64,000 bases of DNA from Macropodus opercularis. Taxonomy: Eukaryota > Chordata > Actinopteri > Anabantiformes > Osphronemidae. Within the stretch, counting starts at the first letter, position 1; each line of letters opens with the position of its first letter. Position numbers and translations under genes: made by a program. The DNA is taken from NCBI GenBank assembly GCA_030770545.1, contig CM061099.1, positions 17,075,501 through 17,139,500 of the forward strand, in the 5' to 3' direction. Below the pieces are notes generated by a model, which was not told where the DNA came from, made no database searches, and saw only the letters and a program-made list of their open reading frames with translations. Shown piece by piece: positions 24,651-37,500 of this stretch.

Positions 24651-25629
24651 CAACTACACCTTCTCCCTCACATTCACTGTCCTCAGGCTCACTGTCCTCA
24701 AGGTCAGAAGGAATGACCCTTACTGCTCAATCATGTTTCTTCCGCCCAATAAATGTTTGTGCATCAATTTTCTCTGAGTAATAATAAATAGTCAGAAAAA
24801 AACGTATTATGGTGTTAACTATGAATCCACATGTATACATGTAAATAAAGAAAATATGCGTCTTCACCCAGCTAATATATCCATTCACATTTCAGATCAC
24901 AAAGTTGACTATAAACATGTTAAAACGTGAAATGCTTCAGCTACCAGTGAGTGTTCCATCCCCAGACAAAGGGTAAAAGCCACACCCATCTCAAATTTCA
25001 TTGGTCACAGATTAATGTGATGTTTTACTGTTAAACTTTTTAAAGGGACAGTGTTTCAGACAAAATATTTGTTGCCTTAGGGCGACAAATAGAGGGAAAG
25101 CAAAATGGAGGAAGTGCGCTTCTCACATATTGTCCGTCTATATGCACTGTCAAGTCATATAATATACTAATATGTGTGAAAAGTGGACTGTTTAAATGTG
25201 CGTCTTATGGCATGTGCTCACCACCCATTTGTTTGGTGACCAAGTTTGTCTGATGGCAGTTTTGCCCTCATTTTCAAGAGGGGTTTACGTCCTTGTCATT
25301 TTTTTGCATATATTTCATTTTTGTTCACTTAACTTTGCCTGGAGTTATTCTGTTTATTATTTGCTTCTTTTAAGTAAATGTAAGAGGATTTGAATGTATT
25401 TGTTGCCAGGTCTTGTCACCATGCATCACGCAATTTCTCATGCTTCAGTTTATTCAGATGTTACCCTAGTTTTATTATTTTTGAAGGTAGTTTTTATTCC
25501 ATCTTCTGATTTCTGGCTTTCTGTTGGGTCCACTCAAAATTACGCAGTGCGGTATTTTGGCAAAACATGACAAATTTGTCTTTTGAAGCAGCTCTTCTCT
25601 GATTGGTCATGCAGATCATAACCAATCTG
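24651..25629. other. Intergenic, nothing recognised
   Basis: AT-rich; no exon, RNA or repeat family identified. Confidence 0.5.
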
Positions 25630-25800
25630 GTTATCCCTGCCCTACAGTAGCTATTGCTGATTACCTTGATCAGGTGTATTCTACTGTATCAATCAGCGGC
25701 TAGAAAATCCAACTGACACATCTGATCAAGGCAATCAGCAGAGAGAGTTGGAAAACCAGCAGGACAGTCGCCCTTGAGGACAGAGATTGGCCACCCCTGT
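25630..25800 (-). mobile_element. hAT-like non-autonomous palindromic element (fragment)
   Basis: Ends in gattggccacccctg, the complement of the CAGGGGTGGCCAATC terminus common to vertebrate hAT MITEs. Inside are two partly complementary halves (ttaccttgatcaggtgt against tctgatcaaggcaatcag). The left terminus has decayed, so the 8-bp duplication cannot be read. Confidence 0.5.
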
Positions 25801-27479
25801 TATAGAGCAATCAAAAAATTTAAACAAGCTTGTCTAGAAAAGCAATGTGACCAAACACACAATCTTTGAGATGTTTCTTTCTTCTGGGTATAGCTACCAA
25901 ACAACATGTATACACCAAGTATGAGGCAGGAGATGAGGAACAGTGTGAGGAAAAGGTCACTGCACTACTGAATGCACTACTTTTGCTTTTCCATCGTTTA
26001 CTCTCTTTCTGCTGACCTAGTTGGAGGCAGTGAGGCTCACGCACCAGGAAGTTTTAGCCACACTAGCAGAATGACTCTGTGAATGGCATGTGTGTGCATC
26101 AGTCGGTTGGTTCAAGGCTTTGATCCAACCTTAAATATTCTACTGAAAAGATTGCCAAGACATTTATTATCATGCTCTGGTGAGTAAACCTGGCCCACTC
26201 ACTTAGAGATCATACTGTTTTTCATAATAAAAAACCAACAAGGTTTGATGGTCTAACTTTTTAGTGACGGACACAATATGGAAAGTTTTCTGCATTCTTT
26301 TTATTTTCCTAAGCAGTATTCAACACTTACAGTACAGTTGAAATCTCCTAATGAAAGTATGTGTAATACTGGCGTCTGTACACAGTGAACATGAGAACAT
26401 GAGGTTAAATGGTTCATTAAAAAATCTGTTGTCACTTCTGGTAATGCATCATGAATTGTGTTCTCTCTATGTGAGCCTCCTACAGTGTGTGTGTGTGTGT
26501 GTGGACACACATGGATGGTATACAAAAAGCTGTGCCTGTTGTCAGCACATTACAGTCCAGCGTGTTAAACTATGCTCTAATGATGTCTTACACTGTAGCC
26601 TGAAACGTAAAATAAAATTTGATATGCACATTTATCTGGAAATTAAAGTAGGAAGTTGTACAGCGTTAACCCTCCTTCCTGCAGTGGGGGTGTCTGAGTC
26701 TGCCACTGAAGGAGCTGCACAGAGCCTCTGTTGTGTATTGTCTATAATCTATAATACTGATTCAATGCATATGATATTAGGATGTGTCATTCCAGTAAAA
26801 CACAAACATGGTGTACAGTACCTCAAACATCACTCCTTAATCCACACACATAATAAAATAAGAGTTTATGAGATGTTGTTGAGATGTGGCTTTAAATAAA
26901 AATGGTTGCAATACGTTTCCTCTGTGGAGATCAGCCTTAGATGTAGGGTACAGAAGGGCACTGAAGTTGAGCTTTGCATCAAATAGAACTAACAGACAGG
27001 CTTTTGGCGTCTGTCAGGACACTAAGGAAAAGACCCAAAACAAGCAAAAAACATTATAATCTCACCGGGGTCTCCCAGGAAGTGCTGGGAAAATCATTAC
27101 TAAAGAGAGTGATGTCTGCACTCAGACTGAATACTTGAATAGTCGGGAAGCGCAGTTTGGCACATTAATGGAGCTGAGCTTTGGCAGTGAGCTGCTAATG
27201 TTATGGTTATGCTTATGGAACTAAACAATCACTAACAAAGCTATTGTACAACAACATCTAATTATCTTCCTGCTGTACAGGTAAAAGATACAATAAATGG
27301 AAGATGTGTGTTGTTTCAACAGTCCAATTACTGTACTTTACAGGTCCAGTATTATGTTTTTGTGATCAACACAACACGGTTTTTGGGAAGTGGCCAAAAA
27401 GTTGTTGTCAGCCGGTCGATGGCAGCAATTTTGAGCCTGCTAAAAAGATACTGGATATTTCAACTATCAATAATCTACA
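25801..27479. other. Intergenic, no gene recognised
   Basis: Holds the longest ORF of the window (26351-26899, 182 codons, ATG start). It crosses a short TG run and has no domain, no splice support and no low-complexity or membrane pattern; I regard it as chance. Confidence 0.5.
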
Positions 27480-27800
27480 ATCTAAATTCTGTTCTCGCTA
27501 CCATTGAGAGCATATTTACCAGCAGTCTCTCGTTACCTCTGGTACGACAGCTGCACTGCTTCCGATCGGTAGGTCCTCCGTAGAGCGGGGAGAACAACAG
27601 AGAAGATCTTCAAATCTCCCCGGCCATCTGCCGTGACCTGTACCTGTCCCGCTGCAGAGACATAACCAAGGTCTGTTTACCCTACTTCCACCCAGAAAGC
27701 GTCACTGCAGCACACAGTGCAATACTGCCAGGTTCTGCAAAAGAATCTTTCCTCTGGCCATCAAACGAGTCAGCTCACATGAATTATACTGCTCGACTCT
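27480..27800 (+). mobile_element. Non-LTR retrotransposon ORF2 3' fragment, frameshifted
   Basis: Across frames the + strand reads WYDSCTASDR, VLRRAGRTTEKIFKSPRPSA, DLYLSRCRDITK and NTARFCKRIFPLAIK. These match, in order, the last blocks of a fish LINE ORF2 (W[YF].nCTA.DR, RTaekI, LP.l.dly..Rc, TaR..nsFfPlAI). Frame changes and a stop show it is dead. Possibly the same family as the 17.8-kb fragment. Confidence 0.7.
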
Positions 27801-29739
27801 GTCTCACGCCATCATTTTGGTGATTCACCTCACCATTAATTACAATACTGTATCTTGACATAGGTTTTTGATTGACTTCAGGCTTTAAACACTTTTGCAT
27901 TGTACTAATTTATGTAGTTTTCCATAGACAATGTACTTCGTGTTTCAGATGGCCACACTAACGTCTCAGTGGATTACTCTCAAGTCCATAATAATTTAGG
28001 CTGTTTATCATACTCTTTGCAGATCTTGCGAATCTTAAAGGTTAAACCAAAAACAAGAGAGAAATGAAATACTCAGCTCGAATCCACACAGGAATGGTGT
28101 CTCATTTTGTAGAGAAAATGAGAGCAAAACAAAGCCGGTTAGCTGGGAATAGAGTTGGAAACTAAAAAATAATGCAAATAAAATGCAAATTGGTCCAACG
28201 AGATCTACTGTGTTGGCCACCTCTGTGCAGCATGCCTTTACCTTAGTCTCACACTCACTGCATAACTCATTGTTATACTGCATAAAGTGAAACTGCAAAT
28301 TAATAGTAAATGCAGCCAACTGCCCTCATTATGTCATTAAAATCCCACAGTCTGAGTGCTCCTCTGGCATTCTCCAGGGCACCTGTCTGTTTTATTGGGG
28401 TTCCTGTCTTTGCATTTCCACACAGGAAACCATCTCTTTGGTTTGTGAGCAACACAGCCTATTGTTTGGCAAACAACAAGGGGGTCATCACGCCCCCACA
28501 GCCTTGCTGTCTGCTGCGTGAGAGGTAAATGCTGGGCAGAGTAAGCAGAGGGTAATTTCTCAGACGCGGCTCTCGGATGAAATATACACATCTAACGCCA
28601 CGGGAGGTAGCAAGACATTTTTATTCACCTTAATACCTCGTAGAGTGTTGTAGCTCTGTGTTGCTGAGACATGTGTTTCTTTGCCCAGTGATTGCATTAA
28701 GTGCTGTTCTGAGCCATGTTTACCCTTTGCCTTTGAGGATGCATCTCTCATGGCAATATACAGAAGGTGGATGGAGGGCTGGTAGAGCGCCTGTCTAAAT
28801 GAAAGAACAGGCCAGGGCAGGTTTATAAATAAAATTGACAGCAGGCACCTTACTGAGCCATGACTTGAATGTTTGAAAGGGTGGCAGTGTTTTTGCGAGC
28901 AGCTAGGGAAATCTCTCGCTCAAAAGCGCAGCGAAGTACACTATCTGCTCACTAGGTATAAATATGAAATAGGCTGGTCTCTTTGGAGAGGCACTCCGTG
29001 GGATTACGTGATGTTGCTGTAGTTTGTGTAAGAGGTGCCGGTGGATGTTAACAAGGGGGCGGGGGGGGCTCAGAGGTGTGCATATTTGCCGCCACGGTTG
29101 TTGAAAATATGCTGATTTTTAGGAATATTTCGGATTGCTCAAACTAGAACTCAGCTTCAACAGGAATGCTCTACAGAGGATTCTGCCAGTCGAGAATAAA
29201 CAGGGGGAAACTGCATAGGAATCAAAGCACGATGAATCTTTTGCGCCAGATGTGCACATCATCCTTTTTTTTATATATATATATATATATTTCACATTTC
29301 AGTTTTGAGTGCCATGATGGATAACCTCATCTTAAACAAATAACAGTGGTGTCAAAGCATTTTGATGTACAATACGTGGGGGTGTCTTAAATTCACTTGA
29401 CTTAAATCAATACTTATCAAATCCTGTTATCACCTTGAGACCCTGTATGAAATATCTGTGTGTGCGTGTTTGTGTGTGTTTCATTACATGCAGAGTGAAT
29501 CTGCTGCGGAGGCACATCTCCACACTGGAATTGTATTTAGAAGACAGTTCAGACTGCTTCTTTTCATCAACGACTGTGTTTGGGGTCAAAAGGTTAGCAT
29601 GAGCGGAGACCATATTTGGAGGAAGCACAGCTGTTGGTTGTTCGCCAGTGTGTATTTACAGAGTATTTTTAATTTGAACAAGGGTTTTCTTGCCTTGCTG
29701 TGATAGCTGCATAGCAATCAAATCTCCTCCCTCTGGGGG
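27801..29739. other. Intergenic; possible regulatory DNA
   Basis: No gene. 28310-28760 has less AT bias and includes a near-perfect SOX/FOX-like palindrome, TTGTTTGGCAAACAA (about 28461). (TA)n at 29271-29291 and a G-run near 29056-29067. Function not shown by sequence alone. Confidence 0.4.
29271..29291. repeat. (TA)n microsatellite
   Basis: About ten TA units. Confidence 0.95.
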
Positions 29740-29915
29740 GATTAGTCACATGTCCACATGTGACTAATCTTATCTGTTTTTCTCTCCTAGTTGTGTTTCT
29801 CCTCTTCTGTCTCTCTCTGTCCTCATCTGTTACCTTACTTGTAAACTACCTTGAGATAACTGATGTTGTGAATTGGCGCTATATAAATAAAGTTGAATTG
29901 AATTGAATTAAATCT
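29740..29915 (+). mobile_element. L2-clade LINE 3' terminus, internally deleted
   Basis: Shares tgtccacatgtgactaa... with the 51.3-kb copy, then jumps to the 3' end ttgtgaattggcgctatata followed by aataaagttgaattgaattg. A perfect 14-bp inverted repeat (29740-29753 / 29756-29769) starts it. Confidence 0.8.
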
Positions 29916-30189
29916 CCCCTGCCATCTGTCCATGACCTGTGCCTGTCCTGCAAAAACAATCATACCCATCCATAGTTGTTGTTGTTGTTTTTTTTACATT
30001 ACATAAATTCTAGTTGTGTAAGTTAGCTGTGACCTGTGACATCATATGCACTTCCTCAAAAAGGGATTGGGATCACATCTCATTTGCATACTAAGTTACA
30101 AACCCCTAACCCCTATTTTCTGCCGTGGAATTGACAGCTTATTGAGACATCCAGCTCTATGTTGACCATAAGTCTCCTAGTTCTGGGTA

Positions 30190-30345
30190 TATCCTATGAG
30201 AAAGAAGCTCGGAGGAAGACCTTGGGATCCCCTTGGAAGAACTGGAGTAAGTGTCCAAAGAAAGGAAAGTTTGGGGATCTTAGTTTAGACTGCTGCCCTC
30301 ATGACTTGGCCCATGATAATGCGGCAGAAAAAGGATGGAGCTTAA
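30190..30345 (+). mobile_element. Rex3/RTE-like LINE 3' tail (fragment)
   Basis: gagaaagaagctcggagga ... tagactgctgccctcatgac ... catgataatgcggcagaaaa resembles the end of fish RTE ORFs, where the reading is LLPPRDP..D and the nucleotide end is gataagcggaagaaaatgga. Only the last ~150 bp is present. An Rex3-type endonuclease piece also occurs at 45.3 kb. Confidence 0.5.
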
Positions 30346-33300
30346 TAACAATACATGGTTACGTGGTTGTGTCAGCAAAGATGACCATGTGCAGCGTTAT
30401 ATTATATCATTATATTTGTACTATTGTTAATACTGTTATTGTCCTTAACATTGTTATTATTGGTTGTTATTGGTTTGGTGATTGTGTATTGAATTTCCTT
30501 TTTCCTGTTGGTTGTACTATGTCTAGCTTGGTGTTTATCTCTGTTTCTCTGTCCCCTTTTATCAAGACACCCCCCCCCCCAAGTCAGGTTGGGCTTTGCA
30601 TGGGTGCTTCCCGAATAGGCTCACTCATCTTTATTGATGATATGATTCATTGCGGCTGCAGCAGAATTAATTGAGAAGAGTAAAGACATACTTATTCTGG
30701 CAATTACAAATGTATCAGAAAATTATCGTTATGTAACAAGAGAATGATATAAAACACCCTGGCAACTCAACACGCGACTGCATTAGAAGAAAAGTTTTAG
30801 ACTGGCCATGTCCATCAGCAGACCTTATTACAATATTTCACCCAAAAATGAGTAAATGCCTCAAAACTGCCCCCTGAAAAGAAGTAACTAACTTTAAGTG
30901 ACGTTAGTGAGTCACAGGCTTAGTTACAGTTATCGCGAATAAGGGGTGTGCAACAAAATAGCATATTTAATTACTCCAGATTGGTTTAAAACTAACTGAA
31001 TGTGATGACTCGCTTTACATATGGGTCAACTGATACCAAGGTTTGTTTGAAAGACTACTGAGTAAAGGTAAATCATGTTCTTTTGTTTCTGTGCTATTAA
31101 GTTCTCTTCTGTCTCAGTTAAGTAAAGAGTAGCTTTAAATGTTATAAATAAATTAATAGGTTTAAAGTCATTTAAATTCAACCTTGATTCCTGTCAGTAG
31201 GTATTGTTTGTTTAGCCTAATTACAGTCCAAACAACATTTACCAGTATGATAATTAGGCGCTAATGATCAAAAGCAAAACCCCGGGCCAAATCGTTCACT
31301 GCACTAAACAAAGGTGACACAGATGAGTCATGGTGAACATTTTTTATCAACCTGTATCTTCTCGCATCTGCTCGCTGCTAGCTGGAGAGTAAGATAACAC
31401 TGTTTACCGAGACTCAAAGAAGACTAAAGAACAAAAGTTGAACAAACAATAGATTTATACATTTACTTATAAGAAGTCAACAGTGCAAATGAGGACAATG
31501 GGACTGAGGCAGATTTATTCTCATCTCCATGGTCTTGTGTGACTCCATCTACCACTGATCATCCTATGTCCCAGATGGAGCAAACTCTCAAATCTAAACT
31601 CATTACAAACTAGCTGGTATTAGTATGTACAGTACACCTGAATATACAGTCTCCAAAATTCTACTGTCCTTTAAACCTTTAAAATACACCTGCTCAGTCT
31701 TCTTACTCAAGTCAAGTGTATGGTTTTTTACCTGGTTTTACCTCCTCATTGGACATTGCAGTTACGGTTTACTCACACCTGCCAATCCTGTGACAGAAGG
31801 AGACCCATCAACAGTTATGGACCTTTTACTAGACTTTATAACCATATGCTGTGGCACCCGGATGGATTTGAGCATTAACCACCTCCTCTATAGTCCACCT
31901 GGTTTGTCATCTCTCCTGTCTTCTCAAAAGCCAATGTCCTATCCACCTGCCCCTCTCCTCTTACTCTGCTACTCAGCCTCTACCTTGGTTATGGTGTTAA
32001 CCCCAAATAGTAATGTCTTGACTGGCAGTTGTCTTCAATTTCCATAGAGGTTAAAAGAAATCATGTTTCTCTCTTCAGTGCATAATTACTGTGGTGCTTT
32101 TCTTTAAAGACAAAGCAGGATTACTCACCTGTGTTTTCAGAATTCCCAGGACACCAGTGGTCCAAGTCATCCTTGAAATTCTAATTGTTTAAGAAATCTC
32201 ACTTTCTATGCTGTATTTATGCAAGCCACAATGATATTCTCCAATAATTTCTGACATTTGAAATCTGAAACTTGTGCACGCTTACCAGCTCAGATTTTCT
32301 TTTTTTAGTCTCACTGTACCTTCCTGTGTTTAAAAAACAACACTCATTTGGTAATACAAGCTGAGTGTGTCCATTTTGAGATTTTGCTGCAAGGCAATTG
32401 GAAACCGATCAGCAACCATAGGTTGTTTATTTGGCTGACACAACATAGTGATGTACCAAGTGCAGTCGGTCCAAAAAAAATGAATTCCATCCATGTTTGC
32501 AAGTTTCAAAATACAGTTTTAGGGGACATAAGCGACGTAAGCAAACACTTCTGTTAAAGAGAGTCAATATCCTGCAGAACTGCTATAGCACCTTAGGGTA
32601 ATATCACACCACTAGAAAAAACATAAGTGGATATTTATTGAATAGCTGTCACTAGCTCATATTTCTATTGGAAATATAATAGAAAGAGCATTAAAAAAAC
32701 ATCAAAATGGCCTGAAAATGCGTCTGTCCAAAATAGAGTGCTTGTTCGTAACCAGCAGCTCATACAAGACATTAGAGTCATAATTTGTCTTGACACATTT
32801 GACCTTAATGACAGAAAATAATAAAAGTCAGAATATTATCCACAAAGCAGAAGCACCATCTTCCTAGAAATCTGATATCTCTGGGGAGCTGATTACAAGA
32901 GAGTTGCTCACCTGGTACCCGGATGGCAAACTGGCCATAATGAATAGAGCTGGACAGGATATTTGAATGTCACCCCCGCTCTCCTGAGACACTTCCAATT
33001 TGGCACTGTGTAATAATGTCAAGGAACAGCCAAGAACCAGGGGTGTGTCATCACAAGGAAAGCACTGTGGGGTTATTATACAACTACAGTACAGAAAAAA
33101 AGAATGAAGACTTTCGCTGCCAGCAAGTCATGTCAAATGTTATAATTTTAGGAAATTGTCAACAGTCTTCCTACAGCGTATCCTAAAGCTTTTGAAGCTT
33201 TAAAGCTTTACAGATTTTTATTATCTGCTAGAAGGAAGGCAGTTTGTTCACCTCCACAGCATCTTATTTAGCGTGTTTCTGACAGACAAGGTCTCATTGG

Positions 33301-33989
33301 CAGTCAGGCAGTGCATCGTTAAAGATATCATTATGAATCCTCTTTTGAGCCCTGACAGGTCCTCCATTATGGATTTCAGCATCGTGTCTTTCCCTGTCAC
33401 CTGTGGCCAATGTCCCAGCAGCACCTCTACATTTTAGTCCATGTCACAGTACAACATTGGCCTCTTAATGGCTCTTCTCCCTGTATACAGAACGTGGGAA
33501 ATCCAGTTAACAATATGACAGCTTAGTGTAAACTTTTTTATTTTTTTTTATTTATTTATTTTTTGGGGGGGGGTTATTAACAGATTATATATGGCTGCAT
33601 CACGAGTAAGGAATATATGTTATTTAAGGATTTGACAGAGGTTTATTGTTAAAGGACTATATTTTTCTCTACAGTAGTTTCTGTGCACCACTCCCCAATC
33701 TGCATGTGGGCTGATTACCCACATGCCATCACTGCCAGATACTATTCATCCCACTTTAGATGGAGCATGTCTATTGTGACTGTGTTTAATAGAAACTCTA
33801 ACCTCTGACAATCCCCGAGTGGAGCCTAGGACGCCCTTACGCCAATCTCTCATGGCCATTGCACCCCCACAGAGACTGTCTGCTCCCTGACCACCTAAAT
33901 TATAAAAATTCAAAAGATGATGACTCCTCTTACAGAAAAAAATAATAACAATAATAAGTATTATATTAAATATCAGCTTAAGTCTAAAT
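30346..33989. other. Intergenic, no gene recognised
   Basis: A run of about 12 C at 30569-30580 and a T/G low-complexity tract at 33534-33571. 32860-33480 has complex, less AT-biased sequence that could be conserved non-coding DNA. ORF 31625-32047 (140 codons) has no recognisable family. Confidence 0.45.
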
Positions 33990-34566
33990 CCTTGTAATAA
34001 ATAACCATCAGATAGATGTATTATGTCTTACTGAAACCTGGATGTAGCATGATGTTAGTCATCTGTAATAAAGGAACTATGTAACCAGTTTCTCATTGTT
34101 TCAGACACACAGACACAGTTTCTATATTCATATCCTGCATTCAACACTATAGATCACAACATACTCAATTCTCATCTACAGGTATCATCAGACTCAGAGC
34201 CGTGTGTCTCCAGTGTTCAGCTGCTGGTCCAACCATCCTGTGTTCTGTTGCTGCTTGTTTTGTTGTGGTTGTGTTCTTTTCTCTCTTCTCTATCCCCTCA
34301 CCCCAACCGGTTAAGGCAGATGGCCGCCCACACTGAGCCTGGGTCTGCTGGAGGTTTCTTCCTCTCTATAGAGGGAGTTTTTCCTCCACTGTTGCTATTA
34401 AAATGTACAATTTATTGATTGGCTACAATTAAAAGCTTGCTCTATGTGGGATTTGTTGGGTTTAGTTGTGTAAGGTCTTAAACCTTACTTATAAAGTGCC
34501 TTGATATAACTGATGTTGTGAATTGGCGCTATATAAATAAAGTTAAATTGTATTGAATTGAATCGA
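33990..34566 (+). mobile_element. L2-clade LINE deletion derivative
   Basis: Joins three parts in order: an endonuclease-region piece (ttactgaaacctggatgta, L/TETWM), an RT piece reading AFNTIDHNILNSHL, and the L2 3' UTR ending ttgtgaattggcgctatata aataaag. It retains less than 0.6 kb of a multi-kb element. Confidence 0.82.
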
Positions 34567-37500
34567 ACATATTACATAACATAGCATCAGGATGTGTGTC
34601 AAAGATTTGAGTTCATAAAAAAATTAAATATACTGTTACCTTTTGCAACATTTACATAATCACGATGCATATGTTTTTATTTTGTTAATTATCATGACTC
34701 ATCTGTTTCTTGCTTTGACTTGAAAGTCTGATCTTGGATTATAAATGAGCTGGGATTCATTTTATATTATAATTGGTGAGGACTACATTCTCATGCAAGT
34801 TGAAAAGATATCTCTTCATTCCTCAATGTGATTTATTAAAAGGCAACAATAACTTACAGTATGTATAATTGAATTATTTGGAAGCTAAACAGTTCAAAGT
34901 TTTACCTCTCCTCAGCTATAGATCCGAATTTTGAGACTTGATGTAAAGTAGTAAAGTAAAGTAAAGTAAAGTAAAGTAAAGTAAAGTAAAGTAAAGAGCC
35001 GCCTAATTTATATTGCACATATTCATTTGATCCAGTGCTATATTGATTGATGCAGCTTTAGTATCACTGTCTGCATATTATGTCTGAATTCATGTGTTTA
35101 TGGGCACCATGAACAGAGAACAAGTCATAGCTGCTGTTTAGCAGTGATGAAAACAATACTGCATTCATATATGCTGAGCAGAATTTGAACCAGAGAAACA
35201 GAAAATACAGCATGGAGAACTGCCAGTGATGCAGAGAGCTACTGCCTTCAAGATATGCCAACCAATCATATCCACACCACAGACCATTCTGCTTCCTGTC
35301 AACATATCCAATATAAGATAAGGTGCTATCTGCACACAGCAGTTACTCTGGTAATGTAGGCTAAGAAATAAGGAAGTAAAAGATATTTCTTGTTTACTGA
35401 ATCACTGAGGTGGAAAAGTAGTGGTGTATGTTTCTTTAACAACATGTTTTGAGGTATAATATTTGTTTTGTTTTTTTTAATCATGAAAGGACTTACAAAG
35501 AAATCATCCATTAGCATCTGCATTCATCCAGAAGCATCGTTTGTAGCTTTAAAATAATGAGGGATATCACAGTGACACAGATCATGTATTATGACAATAA
35601 AAAGAATTTCTGAGTTATGTTCATGTCCTGGTGGTTTGAGATTAATGTTCTGCAGTTGATTCGTGATATATATATATATATAAACTTTTAGTCATTGTTG
35701 CCTGTAATCCAAAGGTTCTAACCCAACTGGTTACAGTGATCTAACCACAGCGCCTCACTCTGCTCTGAAGCCCTTGTGCTTTGTTAACTCCCATCTACCC
35801 ACAGCGCTGTCACTTTTCACTGCAAAATGTCTAATAAAGCAAAATTTTTATAAAAATAACCTTTTAAATGCACATTTCCCTGAGTGCTACAGGCGTTCCT
35901 GGGGCAAGAAGTTCCTCTGGGAGTGAATGTTTGAAAATGTGCTTTATTTTTGTTAGTGTGACATATAAAAACCTTTTCAGCACAGGAAAACACCCAAAAT
36001 GGAAATACTATGCAGTTGTAAGTAAAACAAGGTATTTCATGCTAATCTGCAGAACTTTTTCAAATAATAGCTTCACTACAATAATGTCTTAAAATGTGGA
36101 GCAGTGCTGCCTAGAGCTTCAGACATATTAAACAGCAATGTAATTAGGTGTCATAATACAATACAATTCATGGAAGCCTAAGACTTGGAAAAAAAAAAGA
36201 TAGGTAAAAGCTTACATAAGGAATTTAAATCAGTGCTACTTCCAGCGGGTCCCGTATACAACTGGGAGAACCCGACTTTCCACACATACTAACCTAGTAT
36301 TGCTGTACGTTTGTATCACACTTAGTAGTAGCAGTAGCGTAGTAATTTATAGCAGTGTAGAGAGGTGCTGCAAATAGTTTGATTTCAAAAAAGCAGTTTT
36401 GTAGCTCTAAGTCAGATTAATCATTAATCAGATCAATTTGTTTTATGATGGCTCAAAAAGGTTGGGAAACACTGATTTATGACACCACATCTAGAGAAAT
36501 CATATACAAAAGCACATTTATGCACTACAGGCATTGTATCACCTTAACATAGTGGTTATACTTATTACATAAACCAATAAACCCACATCAGCAATTAAAA
36601 CTTAAGAAATAAAAAGCTATTCAAAGATATTTATCCACAAAGCTTCAATGAGGCCACCAAAAATAGGCAAGCTTTAACAAGTTTGTATGTTTTACACATG
36701 TCATAGTTGCATATAAGACAAGACCAAACCAAAACTTCATTGACAATCAAAGTAAACAAGCAGCATCCCTCAGAAGCTGGGAACCAGGGGAACCAATCAC
36801 AGCTGAGACTGAAAGTGACAAACCTGGGGATAGTCAGCTAGCACAGGGGTTGGCCGACGTCTTCTCACCACATTTAGTTTCTCTTGAAAGGTAAGTCTGG
36901 AAAATGTCCATGCAAATAGATCAGCGACTAAAGTTATGTCTTCTCCTCCTTGAGTCATTGTGTGTTAAAGCTAGTGCATCTATTTGGTCAGCTGATGCAC
37001 AGCGATAGAACTGACTCCTCTTAGTGAGTATCCAATCACAGGACGGATATATAACATGACACAAAGAGAAAAGAATACGGGGAATAATTGTATATACATA
37101 TGTAGAAAAAATTAATTAATTATTCTGACTGCCAGTAGAGAAGGCCTTGCAGGCCCTGATGGCCTGCCACTAATCTTTATAGAAGAGAAACATGAACTTA
37201 AACTCCTCCAGAAAAAGAGGACTTAAGACTTAAAACCCCTTCAAGCCAAAACTGAAGAATAACTGATGAGAAAACAATCACAAGAGGACAAAATATGTGA
37301 CTCTAAGGTGGCATCCCACTGCAAGGCATTTTTGGAACAAACAAGTTTAAGCACATGGTGATTCTATTATAAAGTATTTTATCTTTTCAGACATTTATAG
37401 AACTCAAAACAATTCTTTATCACAAATTATAAATCTGCAAATATCTTTTAGGAAAACAGGTAGGTATCATAATACAATTTATATTCAAAACAAGGTCAAA

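Noticed and set aside
26351..26899. Longest ORF of the window, 182 codons on +
   Set aside because: No domain, signal peptide or splice context; it runs through a TG microsatellite (VCVCV) and its composition is that of translated AT-rich DNA.
30159..30674. 171-codon ORF on +
   Set aside because: Overlaps the 3' tail of an RTE-like LINE and a poly-C run; no conserved motif.
31625..32047. 140-codon ORF on + with hydrophobic stretches
   Set aside because: Hydrophobicity arises from T-rich DNA; no family resemblance and no exon signals.
36745..36870. Second hAT-like end (cacaggggttggccgac)
   Set aside because: Only one weak terminus; no partner or duplication seen.
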